This document shows positions 49,856-60,600 of a DNA stretch of 64,000 bases, piece by piece. This DNA is from Fen-1273 sp963837815 (GTDB lineage Bacteria > Bacteroidota > Ignavibacteria > UBA10030 > UBA6906), in contig CAWIOS010000013.1 of NCBI GenBank assembly GCA_963837815.1, positions 744,001-808,000 on the forward strand, given 5' to 3'. A program made the position numbers and the translations under genes. The notes below the pieces were generated by a model, which made no database searches, was not told the DNA's origin, and saw only the letters and a list, made by a program, of their open reading frames with translations. Within the stretch, counting starts at the first letter, position 1. The number at the start of each line of letters is the position of its first letter.

Positions 49856-52121
49856 CGTGGATGATGAGCTCCTGGCCGGCGAATATCCTGTTTCGCGTAA
49901 TGTCATTCCAGCTCTTCAGGTCCCGCGGCTCGACATTGTGCGCCTTTGCAATATCCCAGATCGTGTCCCCCTTCTTCACCTTGTAGACAAGGACCTTGTC
50001 CGCGCCGGCTCCGGATTTCGCTCCCTGGACGGACGCGGGTTCGGTTGCAGCCGGAAGCTTCCCTTCGTCGTGAATGACAAGCACCTGGCCCGCAACGATG
50101 CGGCTCGTCCGGAGGTGATTCCACTGCTTGAGTTCGCCTACCGAAACCCCACGGTCCTGCGCGATCTTTTCGAGGACGTCCCCCTTCTTCACCGTATAGC
50201 TCTTCGAATCATCCCCCCCGCTCTCGTCAGCCGCCGGGGTTTCTGTCTTCTGCGGGAGCATCGCCTGCTTCTGGGCAAATGTCATTTCATCGACCTTCTC
50301 GTACTTTGTCACCTCGCGCTTATCGACCCAGATCGTCAACTCAGCGCCCGTACGAATCGGTCTCCCGTAAGGGATGTCATTCCAGTTCCGGATATCCGCC
50401 GCCCTGCAGCCGTACCATTCGGCGATGTTCCCGATCGTGTCTCCCTTTTTCACATTGTACTTCAACCGCTTTTTATCATGCGTGTCTGCCGGAGGATGCG
50501 CACGGGCATATGAAAGCGCCCTTGCGATTTTCGTTCTGCCGTCAACATGCCTGACGGAAGACGCGTCCATGCTCATCATCGACGCCTCCGCCCTGGCGGA
50601 ACTCGCCACAAGACCTGCAAAACGCTGGGAGCCCCGGGGGACGGGGATCGCCAGGTTTTTCCCCACCGGGAGTTTTCTCGAAGAGGAAATATGATTTGAT
50701 TCCTGAATAATCTCGGCAGGGATTTCGTATTTCTTCGCTATGGAGGCCAGTGTCTCGCCCCGGTGGATCGTATGGACTATCCAGTCCCTCTTTTTGTCAT
50801 CAGGAATCTGCGCGTAGCGATCCCTGAAAAGCTTTGAGGAACCGACGGGTATCCGCAATTCATAGCCTTTGAGGCCCGGCGGCGTGCACCATTGAACGAG
50901 TTCCGGATTCAGGATCCTCATCATGTCGGGGTCCGTCCCCGCACATTCGGCAAGGACGTCCAGGTCCACGCAATCATCCACTTTCACTTTTTCGAACTTC
51001 AGCGGCTGCTCGGGGGTCACATCCGTGAATCCGTACGAGGAGGGATTCAACGCGATGAGCGTCACCGCGATATACTGCGGGACGTAGTTCCTCGTTTCGC
51101 GCGGAAGCTTCCGTCGCATCGTCCAGAAGTCCGTCGATCCGCTCCTGCGTATCCCCCGGTAGACACGGCCCGCGCCCGAATTGTATGCCGCCAGGGCAAG
51201 ATACCAGTCGTTGAATTCCGCGTGCAGGTCCCGGAGATGCCTGGCTGCAGCACGCGTCGCCTTCTCAAAATCCCGCCGCTCGTCATACCAGAAATTCCCC
51301 CTGAGCCCGTACAGCCTCCCGGTTCCCTTGACGAATTGCCACATGCCGACAGCCTTCCGCCATGAGCGGGCGACGGGGTTCATGCCGCTCTCGGGCATTG
51401 TGAGGTAAATAATTTCTTCCGGGACATTTTCCTCCCGCACCACCTGTTTCAGGAGCGGAGCATACCGGCCGGCGAGCTGAAGCCACCTTTCCATGTGGAA
51501 ACGTCCCCTCCCCTCGAAGAAACGTATGTTCTGATCCACAAGGTTGTTGATCACAAGCGGGATTGTCGTCCCTTCATGGATGACCCTCTGTGTCCCCCTG
51601 CCCCCGGTCGAATCTGCAACTTCAGTGATCTCATTGAGCTTTTCTCGCAGCGCGAAGACCGAGGTCTCGGGACTGAGGCTGTCGATGTGCGCTATGTACT
51701 GCTCGTAGTCCTCGATGACCGCCTTGCTCAGGTCATTGAAGTCCCTGTTGTTCTCAATATTCGGAAAGTAGCTCAGCTGGTTCAGCGTGGCGATCGCTTC
51801 TTCGAACTGGGCGGCCGAGCGGGTGGAATCGTGGTTCTCACCGGCCGCAATGGCGGAAAGGTAATGCTGACGGGCAGATTCGAGCAATGCGGAAAACGCC
51901 GAATCCGAGGTTACTTCTTCGTCGCTCTCAGCAAGATCGAGAAACTGGGAGGTATCGGCGGTAAAGTCCTCCTGGAGTGAATCAGCCCGGGAGTGTACGG
52001 TGGAATCGATGTGGGGTACGGCGGCAAGGGGGGTCCTGCGATGACTCACCTGTTCGGATGAGCAGCCCGCAATGACGAGGCACAGACAAAAAACAGTTCT
52101 CCTGAGAACGCTTCGGCTCAT
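49830..52121 (-). CDS. mltD: Membrane-bound lytic transglycosylase D with four LysM domains
   Basis: A 763-residue protein. The lipoprotein signal ends in VIAGC (Cys20). A helical region is followed by the SLT domain: VPEEIIYLTMPESGMNPVAR with catalytic Glu244, then AVGMWQFVKGTGRLYGL and LALAAYNSGAGRVYRGI. Four LysM modules lie at about 447-494, 553-600, 640-685 and 711-756 (each with a [KR]GDT/GET core), separated by charged linkers. It cleaves peptidoglycan glycan strands to anhydro products. E. coli MltD has two LysM, so this one is long. It has its own promoter. Confidence 0.94.
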   Translation of the reverse strand: MSRSVLRRTVFCLCLVIAGCSSEQVSHRRTPLAAVPHIDSTVHSRADSLQEDFTADTSQFLDLAESDEEVTSDSAFSALLESARQHYLSAIAAGENHDSTRSAAQFEEAIATLNQLSYFPNIENNRDFNDLSKAVIEDYEQYIAHIDSLSPETSVFALREKLNEITEVADSTGGRGTQRVIHEGTTIPLVINNLVDQNIRFFEGRGRFHMERWLQLAGRYAPLLKQVVREENVPEEIIYLTMPESGMNPVARSWRKAVGMWQFVKGTGRLYGLRGNFWYDERRDFEKATRAAARHLRDLHAEFNDWYLALAAYNSGAGRVYRGIRRSGSTDFWTMRRKLPRETRNYVPQYIAVTLIALNPSSYGFTDVTPEQPLKFEKVKVDDCVDLDVLAECAGTDPDMMRILNPELVQWCTPPGLKGYELRIPVGSSKLFRDRYAQIPDDKKRDWIVHTIHRGETLASIAKKYEIPAEIIQESNHISSSRKLPVGKNLAIPVPRGSQRFAGLVASSARAEASMMSMDASSVRHVDGRTKIARALSYARAHPPADTHDKKRLKYNVKKGDTIGNIAEWYGCRAADIRNWNDIPYGRPIRTGAELTIWVDKREVTKYEKVDEMTFAQKQAMLPQKTETPAADESGGDDSKSYTVKKGDVLEKIAQDRGVSVGELKQWNHLRTSRIVAGQVLVIHDEGKLPAATEPASVQGAKSGAGADKVLVYKVKKGDTIWDIAKAHNVEPRDLKSWNDITRNRIFAGQELIIHVTASDSRQ

Positions 52122-52156
52122 TCATCCCACCCCGCATTTTGAATGTATACATATGC

Positions 52157-52185
52157 AATATATGCAGTTGATGGGGGACATTCAA
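52157..52185 (-). promoter_or_regulatory. Promoter of mltD
   Basis: TTGAAT (52185-52180), 17 bp, TATATT (52162-52157). Expected start is about 30 bases before the ATG. Confidence 0.65.
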
Positions 52186-52214
52186 GACAAATGTGAGAGT
52201 TTGCCCCTTCCGGC

Positions 52215-53762
52215 CTACAGGGGTATGTTTCCGTGCTTCTTTTTTGGATTGCCGTCGACTTTCTCCCGCAGGCGCTCGAGCGCCCTGATCAGACGGGGTC
52301 TTGTCTCCGACGGCTCTATCACGGCGTCGATATATCCCCTGCTCGCCGCGAGATATGGATTTGCAAATTTCTCCCGGTATTCGGATTCCTTCTGGGCGAG
52401 GGCCTTCTCCCTGTCGGGTGACGATTCGATCTCCCGCTTGAATATGATCTCCGCCGCCCCCTTCGGGCCCATGACGGCGATCTCCGCCCCGGGCCATGCG
52501 AAGTTGAAGTCACCCCGGATGTGCTTCGAGTTCATGACGTCGTACGCCCCGCCGTAGGCTTTGCGTGTTATGACCGTCAGCCGCGGCACTGTTGCCTCAC
52601 AGAATGCGTACAGGAGCTTCGCCCCGTTCGTGATTATCCCTCTCCACTCCTGGTCCGTTCCGGGGAGGAACCCGGGGACATCCTCGAACACGACAAGCGG
52701 GATGTTGAAGGCGTCACAGAAACGGACAAACCTCGCCCCTTTCCGGGAGGCGTCGATGTCCAGAACTCCTGCAAGCACAGCGGGCTGATTCGCGACGATC
52801 CCCACGGATTTCCCGGCGAGACGCGCGAAACCGACGACGATGTTCCCCGCGTACGCCTCGTGGACTTCGAGGAAGACCCCTCCGTCCACAACACGGGAAA
52901 TCACCTGTTTGATGTCGTATGGCTTGTTCGGATTCTCCGGAACGAGCGTATCAAGCTCCCCGTCGAGCCGGTTGCTCTCATCGGTCGGCGGGATTGAGGG
53001 CGGATCATCCATGTTGTTGGAAGGGAGGTACGCAAGGAGATTCCGGATCGTCTGAAGACAATCGACCTCGTTTTCGCACGCAAAATGCGCGACGCCGCTC
53101 CGGCTTGCGTGCGTGACGGCCCCCCCGAGCTCTTCGGCGCTGACCTCTTCGTGCGTCACCGTCTTCACGACGCTGGGTCCGGTGACGAACATGTAGCTTG
53201 TCTCTTTCACCATCAGCGTGAAATCCGTTATGGCGGGGGAATACACCGCACCCCCCGCACAGGGCCCGAGCACCGCGGAAATCTGGGGGACGACACCCGA
53301 TGCCAGCGTGTTCCTGAGGAAAATGCCGGCATACCCGCCCAGGCTCACAACCCCCTCCTGGATGCGCGCGCCCCCGGAGTCGTTCAGGCCGATCACCGGG
53401 CATCCCACCTTCATCGCGAGGTCCATCACTTTTGCTATCTTCTCCGCGTGGACCTCCGAGAGAGATCCGCCGAAGACCGTGAAGTCCTGGCTGAAAACGC
53501 AGACGAGCCTCCCGCTGATCGTACCGGTTCCGGTGACGACCCCGTCCCCCAGGTACTTCTGCTTGTCAAGCCCGAAATCGCTCGTCCGGTGTTCGGCAAA
53601 CATATCCATCTCCTCGAAGCTTCCTTCATCAAGGAGAATCGTCAGCCGCTCACGGGCCGTGAGCTTCCCTTTCCTGTGCTGGTCCTCGATCCGTTCCCGC
53701 CCGCCGCCGAGCAACGCCTGTTCGCGGAGCCCGCGCAGATATTCGATGGAATTCCTTGACAT
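52215..53762 (-). CDS. Acyl-CoA carboxylase beta (carboxyltransferase) subunit
   Basis: A 515-residue protein, typical of propionyl-CoA carboxylase beta or methylmalonyl-CoA decarboxylase alpha. The two crotonase-like halves show LTARERLTILLDEGSFEEMD, GLNDSGGARIQEGVVSLGGY, LGPCAGGAVYSPAITDFTLM, then DVPGFLPGTDQEWRGIITNG, YGGAYDVMNSKHIRGDFNFA and WPGAEIAVMGPKGAAEI. It transfers carboxyl from biotin to acyl-CoA or the reverse. No biotin carboxylase or carrier gene is nearby, so the partner and direction are open. SD AGGGGG precedes the ATG. Last gene of the pcrA-yihY set. Confidence 0.92.
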   Translation of the reverse strand: MSRNSIEYLRGLREQALLGGGRERIEDQHRKGKLTARERLTILLDEGSFEEMDMFAEHRTSDFGLDKQKYLGDGVVTGTGTISGRLVCVFSQDFTVFGGSLSEVHAEKIAKVMDLAMKVGCPVIGLNDSGGARIQEGVVSLGGYAGIFLRNTLASGVVPQISAVLGPCAGGAVYSPAITDFTLMVKETSYMFVTGPSVVKTVTHEEVSAEELGGAVTHASRSGVAHFACENEVDCLQTIRNLLAYLPSNNMDDPPSIPPTDESNRLDGELDTLVPENPNKPYDIKQVISRVVDGGVFLEVHEAYAGNIVVGFARLAGKSVGIVANQPAVLAGVLDIDASRKGARFVRFCDAFNIPLVVFEDVPGFLPGTDQEWRGIITNGAKLLYAFCEATVPRLTVITRKAYGGAYDVMNSKHIRGDFNFAWPGAEIAVMGPKGAAEIIFKREIESSPDREKALAQKESEYREKFANPYLAASRGYIDAVIEPSETRPRLIRALERLREKVDGNPKKKHGNIPL

Positions 53763-53790
53763 GGGGACCCCCTGCCTTGCAAGTGTGGAT

Positions 53791-54711
53791 TCAGCGCTTC
53801 TTTTTCAGTATACCGGCGGCGACGAGCTTGCTCCGCTCCCAGTAGACCTGTCCGACCACGCCTCCGAAGACAAATATCGCGCTCGAGATGTAGATCCAGA
53901 TGAGAAGCACAAGCAGGAACGCGTACGGACCGTAGATCCTGCCGATGATGGACCAGTCCGAGATGTACACGGCGAACACCCTGCCGCCGATGATCCAGAG
54001 CACCGTTGTCGTGAGCGTTGAAATGGCGGCAGCCATGTGCGGCGGGCGCACATCGGTGATGTACCTGTACACGATGTAAAACATGATCGCGGTAAGAACG
54101 ACAATCGTCAGCGTCGGGAGTGCCCTGGTGTATCCCGCGTCGACAAATGACTTAAGGGGGGGGACATCCATAGCCAGGGGCCTGAGGAGTGTGTACATCC
54201 AGATGGCGAAGTTCGTGGAAACAAAGAGGATGAAGGCGAGGACAATGAACCCGATATCCCGTGTAAGGCTCGAGAGGAGACTGCGCGTCCGCTTGAGTTC
54301 ATAGACCCTGTGCAGCACGGTCCGCAACGCGTTGAATATCGAGGTGACGGTCCAGAGGAGCACCGTGAGTCCGACCGCGCCGATCGACCGGCGGTACGTG
54401 ATGATCTCCGACACAACGGACCGGATCGACGCCTTGATCTCCTCGGCGTAGGGCTGTTGCGGGAAAATGGCGTCCAGGAAATCATTTACGCGGTCAAGGC
54501 TGGTGGCATCCGAGTGGAGGAGCGTCCCCACAACGGCCGCCGAGAGAAACAGCATCGGGAGGAGCGTCAGTATACCGTTGAATGCAAGTCCGGAGGCGAG
54601 AAAGAGGATGTCGTCCTGTTTCAGCTTCCGCCAGATGAGCTGGGCATAGTAGTAAAGAATCTCGATCTGCCTGACGGTCACCTGCGCGGCGCGGAAGATG
54701 AGATCTGTCAT
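53791..54711 (-). CDS. YihY/BrkB family inner-membrane protein
   Basis: A 306-residue protein with six predicted helices. LIWRKLKQDDILFLASGLAF followed by GILTLLPMLFLSAAVVGTLL is the family's N-terminal signature; GAVGLTVLLWTVTSIFNALR and AFLLVLLIWIYISSAIFVFG lie later. The function is unsettled (older claims of RNase BN are wrong; a transport or envelope role is likely). The start is 15 bp after the helicase stop, with carboxylase downstream, so the three are probably one operon. Confidence 0.9.
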   Translation of the reverse strand: MTDLIFRAAQVTVRQIEILYYYAQLIWRKLKQDDILFLASGLAFNGILTLLPMLFLSAAVVGTLLHSDATSLDRVNDFLDAIFPQQPYAEEIKASIRSVVSEIITYRRSIGAVGLTVLLWTVTSIFNALRTVLHRVYELKRTRSLLSSLTRDIGFIVLAFILFVSTNFAIWMYTLLRPLAMDVPPLKSFVDAGYTRALPTLTIVVLTAIMFYIVYRYITDVRPPHMAAAISTLTTTVLWIIGGRVFAVYISDWSIIGRIYGPYAFLLVLLIWIYISSAIFVFGGVVGQVYWERSKLVAAGILKKKR

Positions 54712-54726
54712 CAGGCGGCCGGTGTG

Positions 54727-56958
54727 TTACTGGGGACGGAGGTTTGCATATTTCAGCATGAGGTTCTTGCGTCCTATGCTCTCAAATTCCACGACGGCGC
54801 GGGCGTTCTCCCCGGTACCGTCGAGCGCAAGGATCCGCCCTTTGCCGAAGGATTCGTGGATGACGCGCGAACCGACCTTCGCGTGGAACGCGTCCTGCGA
54901 TTCGTTTTCGTACCCCGGCGTGACGTCGGAGAAATATTTGTCAGTGTCGTCGGATGCGGCCTTCTGCCGGCGCAGCGCGGATACTCCCGCCGCCGCGACC
55001 CCCGGCCGGCGGTACGGACGGGCTGCAGTCCCTCTTCCACCCTCCGGACGGAGGAGCGAGGGGTCGATCTCGTCCAGGAACCGGGACTTTGACGAGTATG
55101 AGAGTTCGCCGTACCTGTACCGCGTGACCGCCCAGGAAAGATACAGTTTTTGCTTCGCACGCGTTACGCCGACGTACAGCAGCCGGCGTTCCTCTTCCAG
55201 TTCCTTCCGGTCGCTTTCGGCACCTCCGAGAGGGAAGAGCCCTTCTTCGAGTCCCGTGATGAAAACCACAGGAAATTCCAATCCCTTCGCGGCATGCAGC
55301 GTCATGAGGGTAACGGCATTGCGTCCGAAATCCGCCGTGTCCACGTCCGACACAAGCGAGGCTTCCGCAAGGAAATCTTCGAGCCTTGCCTCGGGCTGCT
55401 TGTCGCTGAATTCCGTCAGGGCGGAAACGAGCTCCTGGATATTCTCTCTTCTGTTCAGCGACTCGGCCGTGTTCTCTTCCTTCAGATCCTGAAGTACGCC
55501 GATCTCGTCCACGAGCGCGCGGGCAAGCTCTCCGACGGATATCTCCCCTTTGAGACCGATGTACTTCGTCAGAAGGGAATGGAACTGCCTCACGGCTTTC
55601 AATGTCTTGTCCGCGATCACCCCCTCGATGTGGCGTGAAGGGAGGAATTCCAGGAGAGGCGTGCGGTGCTCATCGGCAAGAGATCGGATTTTTCCGACTG
55701 TCGTTTCGCCGATTCCCCTTACAGGGACGTTGATAATCCGGAGAAGGCTCTCCGTATCGGAAGGGTTGGCGATGACACTCAAGTATGACAGGATATCCTT
55801 TATCTCTTTCCTCTTGTAGAATGCCACACCTCCCACGATGATATACGGGATTCCGTTCCGTCTCAGCGCGTCTTCTATTGAGCGGGACTGGGCATTGGTC
55901 CTGTAGAGAACCGCAAAATCCTTCAGGTCGAGTTTCCTGCGGAGCGACTCCTCCTGCACGGCGGAGACCACTTTGTATCCCTCGTCCCGGTCGTCTTCGC
56001 ACGTCTGAAGCGTGATAAGATCACCGGCATCGTTGGAAGTCCAGAGTTTCTTGGGGATCTGATCGACGTTGTGACGAATAATCCCGTCCGCGGCCGCCAG
56101 GATGGTCCTCGTGGAACGGTAGTTCTCCTCAAGCCGGAAGACCTTGCAGTCGGGATAATCTTTCTCGAAATCGAGTATGTTCCGGATATCGGCGCCCCGG
56201 AATGCGTAGATGCTCTGCGCATCATCGCCGACGACGCAGATATTGCGGTGATGGCCGGCAAGTTCCTTCAGGAGGAGATACTGGACCCTGTTTGTATCCT
56301 GGTACTCATCGACAAGGAGGTACCTGAACCTGTACTGATACCGTTCCAGGACGTCTTTGTGGCGTGAGAACAGCTCGAGCGGCTTCAGGAGGAGATCGTC
56401 GAAGTCCATCGCGTTCGACTTCTTGAGCCGTCTCTCGTACTCCTCATAAATGAGGGAGGTTTTCTCCGCCATCGGGTCGGCGCTCTTCTCCCGGTACGCC
56501 TTCGGGGAGATCATGGAATTCTTCGCCAGGCTGACGCGCGAGCGTACCCCCTGGGGACTGAACTGCTGGCCGGGGATGCCGAACGAGTTCATGATGGAAC
56601 GGATCAGGGAGAGTGAATCGTCGGAGTCGTAAATCGTGAAGCTCCGCTGATACCCGATCCGCTCGGCCTCGAACCGGAGCATCCGCGCAAAGATGGAGTG
56701 GAACGTCCCCATCCAGATTCCGCGGCTTCCCTCTCCGACGAGCGACACAATCCTCGTCTTCATCTCTCCGGCCGCCTTGTTTGTAAACGTGAGGGCGAGG
56801 ATGGACTGCGGCGCGATCCCCTGATCGATGAGATGAGCGGACCTGTACGTGAGAACGCGCGTTTTGCCGCTGCCGGCACCGGCCACGATGAGGACGGGAC
56901 CGTCGACTGCGCTTACCGCATCGCGCTGGACAGGATTGAGTTCCTGAAGGAATGACAT
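54727..56958 (-). CDS. pcrA: ATP-dependent DNA helicase PcrA/UvrD
   Basis: A 743-residue superfamily 1A helicase for repair and replication-restart. The Q motif LNPVQRDAV is followed by Walker A GAGSGKT (27-33), LALTFTNKAAGEMKTRI, YLLVDEYQDTNRVQYLLLKE (Walker B), VGDDAQSIYAFRGADI, RLEENYRSTRTIL, LMTLHAAKGLEFPVVFITG, EERRLLYVGVTRAKQKLYLS and a C-terminal Tudor-like tail (GSRVIHESFGKGRILALDGT). Start ATG 56958 lies six bases after a strong -10 box with no room for a Shine-Dalgarno, so the mRNA is probably leaderless. Confidence 0.96.
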   Translation of the reverse strand: MSFLQELNPVQRDAVSAVDGPVLIVAGAGSGKTRVLTYRSAHLIDQGIAPQSILALTFTNKAAGEMKTRIVSLVGEGSRGIWMGTFHSIFARMLRFEAERIGYQRSFTIYDSDDSLSLIRSIMNSFGIPGQQFSPQGVRSRVSLAKNSMISPKAYREKSADPMAEKTSLIYEEYERRLKKSNAMDFDDLLLKPLELFSRHKDVLERYQYRFRYLLVDEYQDTNRVQYLLLKELAGHHRNICVVGDDAQSIYAFRGADIRNILDFEKDYPDCKVFRLEENYRSTRTILAAADGIIRHNVDQIPKKLWTSNDAGDLITLQTCEDDRDEGYKVVSAVQEESLRRKLDLKDFAVLYRTNAQSRSIEDALRRNGIPYIIVGGVAFYKRKEIKDILSYLSVIANPSDTESLLRIINVPVRGIGETTVGKIRSLADEHRTPLLEFLPSRHIEGVIADKTLKAVRQFHSLLTKYIGLKGEISVGELARALVDEIGVLQDLKEENTAESLNRRENIQELVSALTEFSDKQPEARLEDFLAEASLVSDVDTADFGRNAVTLMTLHAAKGLEFPVVFITGLEEGLFPLGGAESDRKELEEERRLLYVGVTRAKQKLYLSWAVTRYRYGELSYSSKSRFLDEIDPSLLRPEGGRGTAARPYRRPGVAAAGVSALRRQKAASDDTDKYFSDVTPGYENESQDAFHAKVGSRVIHESFGKGRILALDGTGENARAVVEFESIGRKNLMLKYANLRPQ

Positions 56959-56964
56959 CGTAAA

Positions 56965-56993
56965 AGTATAGCGAAAAACGTCGCAGAAGGCAA
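56965..56993 (-). promoter_or_regulatory. Promoter of pcrA, predicting a leaderless transcript
   Basis: TTGCCT (56993-56988), 17 bp, TATACT (56970-56965), then six bases to the ATG. The predicted transcription start coincides with the A of the start codon. Confidence 0.7.
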
Positions 56994-57015
56994 GAAAGGG
57001 CGGAAGAGCGGGAGG

Positions 57016-57519
57016 CTAGATGAGAAGCGAGCCTTCGAGCTTCAGGAGGAACTCCTTCGTCTTGAGGCCACACGAATATCCGACAAGGGAACCGTCGGTA
57101 CCGAGAACGCGGTGGCACGGAACGATGATCGGGATGGGGTTTGCAGCGTTCGCGCGCCCCACCGCCTGGAAACCCTTGCTCGTCCCCAGACGCTTCGCGA
57201 GCTGCTTGTAACTTATCGTCGTACCGTACGGAATCCTGGAAAGCTCCTTCCACACGCGCGTCTGGAAGGGCGTGCCCAGCATGTCGACGCTGCAGGTGAA
57301 TTTTGCAAGCTTGCCGCTGAAGTACCTGTTGAGCTGATCGATCACCTCGCGGTTGCGCGACCGGTTGTCGACAACCTGGTTGTCGTCAAAATTATCCCGC
57401 AGCCAGCGAAGGAAGTCCCGCTTCGTCTGCCGGGGAACGCTCACCTTGCACACGCCTTTGTCGGTCGATGCAACGTAAATCAGCCCAACTTTGGATTCGA
57501 ATGAGGTGCAGTACACCAT
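57016..57519 (-). CDS. ogt: Methylated-DNA--protein-cysteine methyltransferase
   Basis: About 167 residues from ATG 57519 (MVYCTSFESKVGLIYVASTD). The longer frame starts in the promoter region, so it was rejected. It is a suicide repair protein for O6-alkylguanine. TPFQTRVWKELSRIPYGTTI, SYKQLAKRLG, GRANAANPIPIIVPCHRVLG with acceptor Cys135, and GYSCGLKTKEFLLKLEG are all standard; the N-terminal domain is short. A promoter lies at 57590-57618. Confidence 0.93.
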   Translation of the reverse strand: MVYCTSFESKVGLIYVASTDKGVCKVSVPRQTKRDFLRWLRDNFDDNQVVDNRSRNREVIDQLNRYFSGKLAKFTCSVDMLGTPFQTRVWKELSRIPYGTTISYKQLAKRLGTSKGFQAVGRANAANPIPIIVPCHRVLGTDGSLVGYSCGLKTKEFLLKLEGSLLI

Positions 57520-57589
57520 GGGATAGCTGATTGAATGTCGCAGCGTGAGAGCAGGTGTCTCTCCCTGAGAAGCGAAACGGGGGTAGGTG

Positions 57590-57618
57590 AGTATAGAGAA
57601 TTGGGTCCTGAAAGGCAA
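57590..57618 (-). promoter_or_regulatory. Promoter of ogt
   Basis: TTGCCT (57618-57613), 17 bp, TATACT (57595-57590). Both boxes are identical to the pcrA promoter. Leader of about 64 bases. Confidence 0.65.
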
Positions 57619-57624
57619 GTAAAA

Positions 57625-60600
57625 TCAGAAGAACGCGCGCACCTCCGCCTTTGCCGTGTGAACCGGAGGGGCGCCCCCTTCGGTCCTACCGTCGTACGTC
57701 GCAGAGGCCTGGACGAATTGTGTCACGCGATAGTCGAAGCCGAACCTCCAGACCCAGGTTTTCCCTGCGACCCTGCCGCCCGTCAATTCGTAGGGGTATG
57801 ATGCGATCGTCCGACTCAGAATTTCCTCCTCCCGCGACGCCTCCACCCTTGCCTGGCCCGCTCCCTGAAATGCGTAGACAAATCTGACGGTCTGCTCGTT
57901 CAGCGCTGCGCCAAGATCAGGCACCTGGAACCTGTCGACGGATTTCGCGAGATCGAATTTCATTCCAAGTTCAACACTCTGCTCCGGCCGGTACGAGACG
58001 TCAAAACTCACGGAATTCGAGAGGATGTCATGGACGCTCGTCGAAACCTCCTGCGAGGAAACCCGGTCGATCTTATTGACGTAATCGAGTTGATTTGATA
58101 TTTCCGGGACAAGCTGCCAGCGAATGCGAACGGACTTCTCCCGCCCGTACGTATGCTCGATCCCTCCCGCGAAGTTCGTGAGCCCGTATGTCTGCGAATA
58201 GCGCCCTCTCATCGAGAAGAGGCTCTTCCCCTCGAACAGGTAGACATCCTGCGTAAAAAGTTGAGTACCAGCCAGTGTGGTCGAATCCTGGAGAAATCGG
58301 TTGAGGTTGAGGAGGTAAATCTGTTTGAGATCATGCTCGCTGCTCTTTTCGTCAATCCTGGCGTATGTCTCCGTGGAAATCGCGGATATAACGTCGCCCG
58401 GGAACCCGGCACCGCGCTGTATGAATTTCGAGGGCGTAATCCTGATCCGCGTGCTGGTTTTCAGATCGATGATGGGGTACATTGCATCCGTCGGCACCGT
58501 GATCGCGACGTAATCGCCGTCAAACAGGGCGGGGGCGAACTCTTCGGGGTCCTGGATCCCGTTATGGTTGAGGTCTCCAAGGTACATGTAGTTCCCCGAC
58601 CCGGGGGCCACGTGAACAAACAGGCGTTCCAGCTTTGACGTCCGTTCCGTCGAAACCTCGTAATAGAAGTCGGCATCGATCCCCCTGTTCAGCGGGGAAT
58701 AGTGGGACTGGCTCCTCACGAGAACCGTCTGGATGTTCGAATTCCCGAGCTGCAGGAATTCGGGTGTGAATTTCTTGCTGCTCAGCGTCACGTCGAGCGC
58801 CGTCGTAAAATTACCCGTCTCGGACATCCGCCCGGAGTAGGTTTGCGTGAAGGATTCCGATTCACGGAGGAGTGCGCCCGCGTTGGCGAGATCGTCGTTT
58901 CTCCAGAGGTATTCAAACGAGAAGAAGAGCGGCCCGAGCCCTTTCAGGGCCAGTTTCGGGCCGAACTGATCGAATGCCAGGCTGCCGTCCTTGAACACGC
59001 TGCTGTCAACCGGCGTTATTTTGCGCCGCTCCCCTTCGTAGGAGAACGCAGGGACGAACTTCCAGAGAGAATAGGACACGCTCCCGCGCTGTCGCAGCCA
59101 CCTGCTCACGTCATCGAGAGAGATCTGCGTCGCGTCGACGTTTTCCACCGTGTATGCCACGACGGGGAGATAGGGCTTCTGAAGTGAGAAGTCCCCCTCG
59201 GTCCGGGTCGAACTCATGTCGTCCCCCCTTGTGATGCGCCCGTAGCTCCCCCCCACCGCGATACCGGTTGAAGGAAGATAGTGAAGGTTTGCCTCCCGGA
59301 TCTCTTCGTCCCCCGTCGAGAGGGAATCCACTCCCCACTTCCTTGTAAACTCGATGTCGTTTGTCCTGTCGATCGGCGTGAAGAGGCTCCCCACGCGCCG
59401 GTCGTTTAACTGGAGGTCGAACCCCCCGATATCCGTGCCGCCGACCGTGACATTGCGGGGTGAGTATGAGAGACCGAATTTCGTTGCGGCCCCCGATGTT
59501 ATTACTCCCGGGAGGTCCGAAAACTGGTTTGCATTCGACTGGCTCGCAGCGTATTCCGCACTCACCTTCAGGCTCTTGACCGGTTCGACGTTAACGGAAA
59601 AATCCATCACCTGCTGCGACTGCGGGAGCGGGAGATAGACGATCGGGAGGTAGTCCCCGCCCCCCGCCCCTTTCCAGATGAATTCGCCGACCTGCTGCCG
59701 GATGTATTCACCCAGTCCCGTACCGACAAAGGAAAATGTCACGAGGTATTTTGCGGTGGTATCTCCCGGCGCGTACCGGTAATAGGTGACCGGACCGCGC
59801 CCCGCCACGACGGTATCAACACGGACATAGATCCCTCCGGTGTCCACCAGCGCAACGCCGGATTGTATCGCCTTGTTCCTGTCTCCTCCCGCCTGCTCAA
59901 GAACCTGCCGCGCACTGTCTGTGACCGTGAAGTCGATCGGTGAATTTGGATCGTCCGCCTCACGCACAAACGTGAACGTGAACTTCGCCTTCCCGTCCAG
60001 GAACGATGTTGCAGACTGCGCCGCAACAAGAGACCTGGAATACTGCCTGTCGGTGAATTCATAATCCACGGTAATCCTGGAGGCGGAGGTGATAAGCCGC
60101 CTCGGCATGAACGTCAGCTCCCCCGTGGTGTAATCGATCGTATAATCGTTGGTCTCTCCGCGGGTCTGCACCTCCCCGTTGACGTAGACCTTTTCGGTTC
60201 CCGCAATGACGATGATCGCCCTCTCGCCGTTCTTTCCCGTGAGGAGATACGGGCCCTGCACGGCATCAACGCCGTTGAACTGCATCGTATTGAATTTCCC
60301 GCGCGTCACCGCCGCAGCGACGACGGCCGACTCACCCGTGCTTCCAAATTTGTAATCCGCGGTCCCCATTGCTCCCTGGAGCTTCCGGCTCAGCTGTGAA
60401 AACTCCTGCCCGTTCAGATCCAGGACAAAGTCGCCGAGCGTGGCGGAGAGATTCGTGCTGCGGATTTCGACAAACACCTTGTCGAACTCCTGCAGCGTCT
60501 GTGTCGTCCCCTCGGGCTGAATGGGCGTGTTGTCATCGGTCAGCGTGGCCGAGATATCGATATCCGATCCGAGCTTTCCCGAAACCTGCATGCGGAACCC

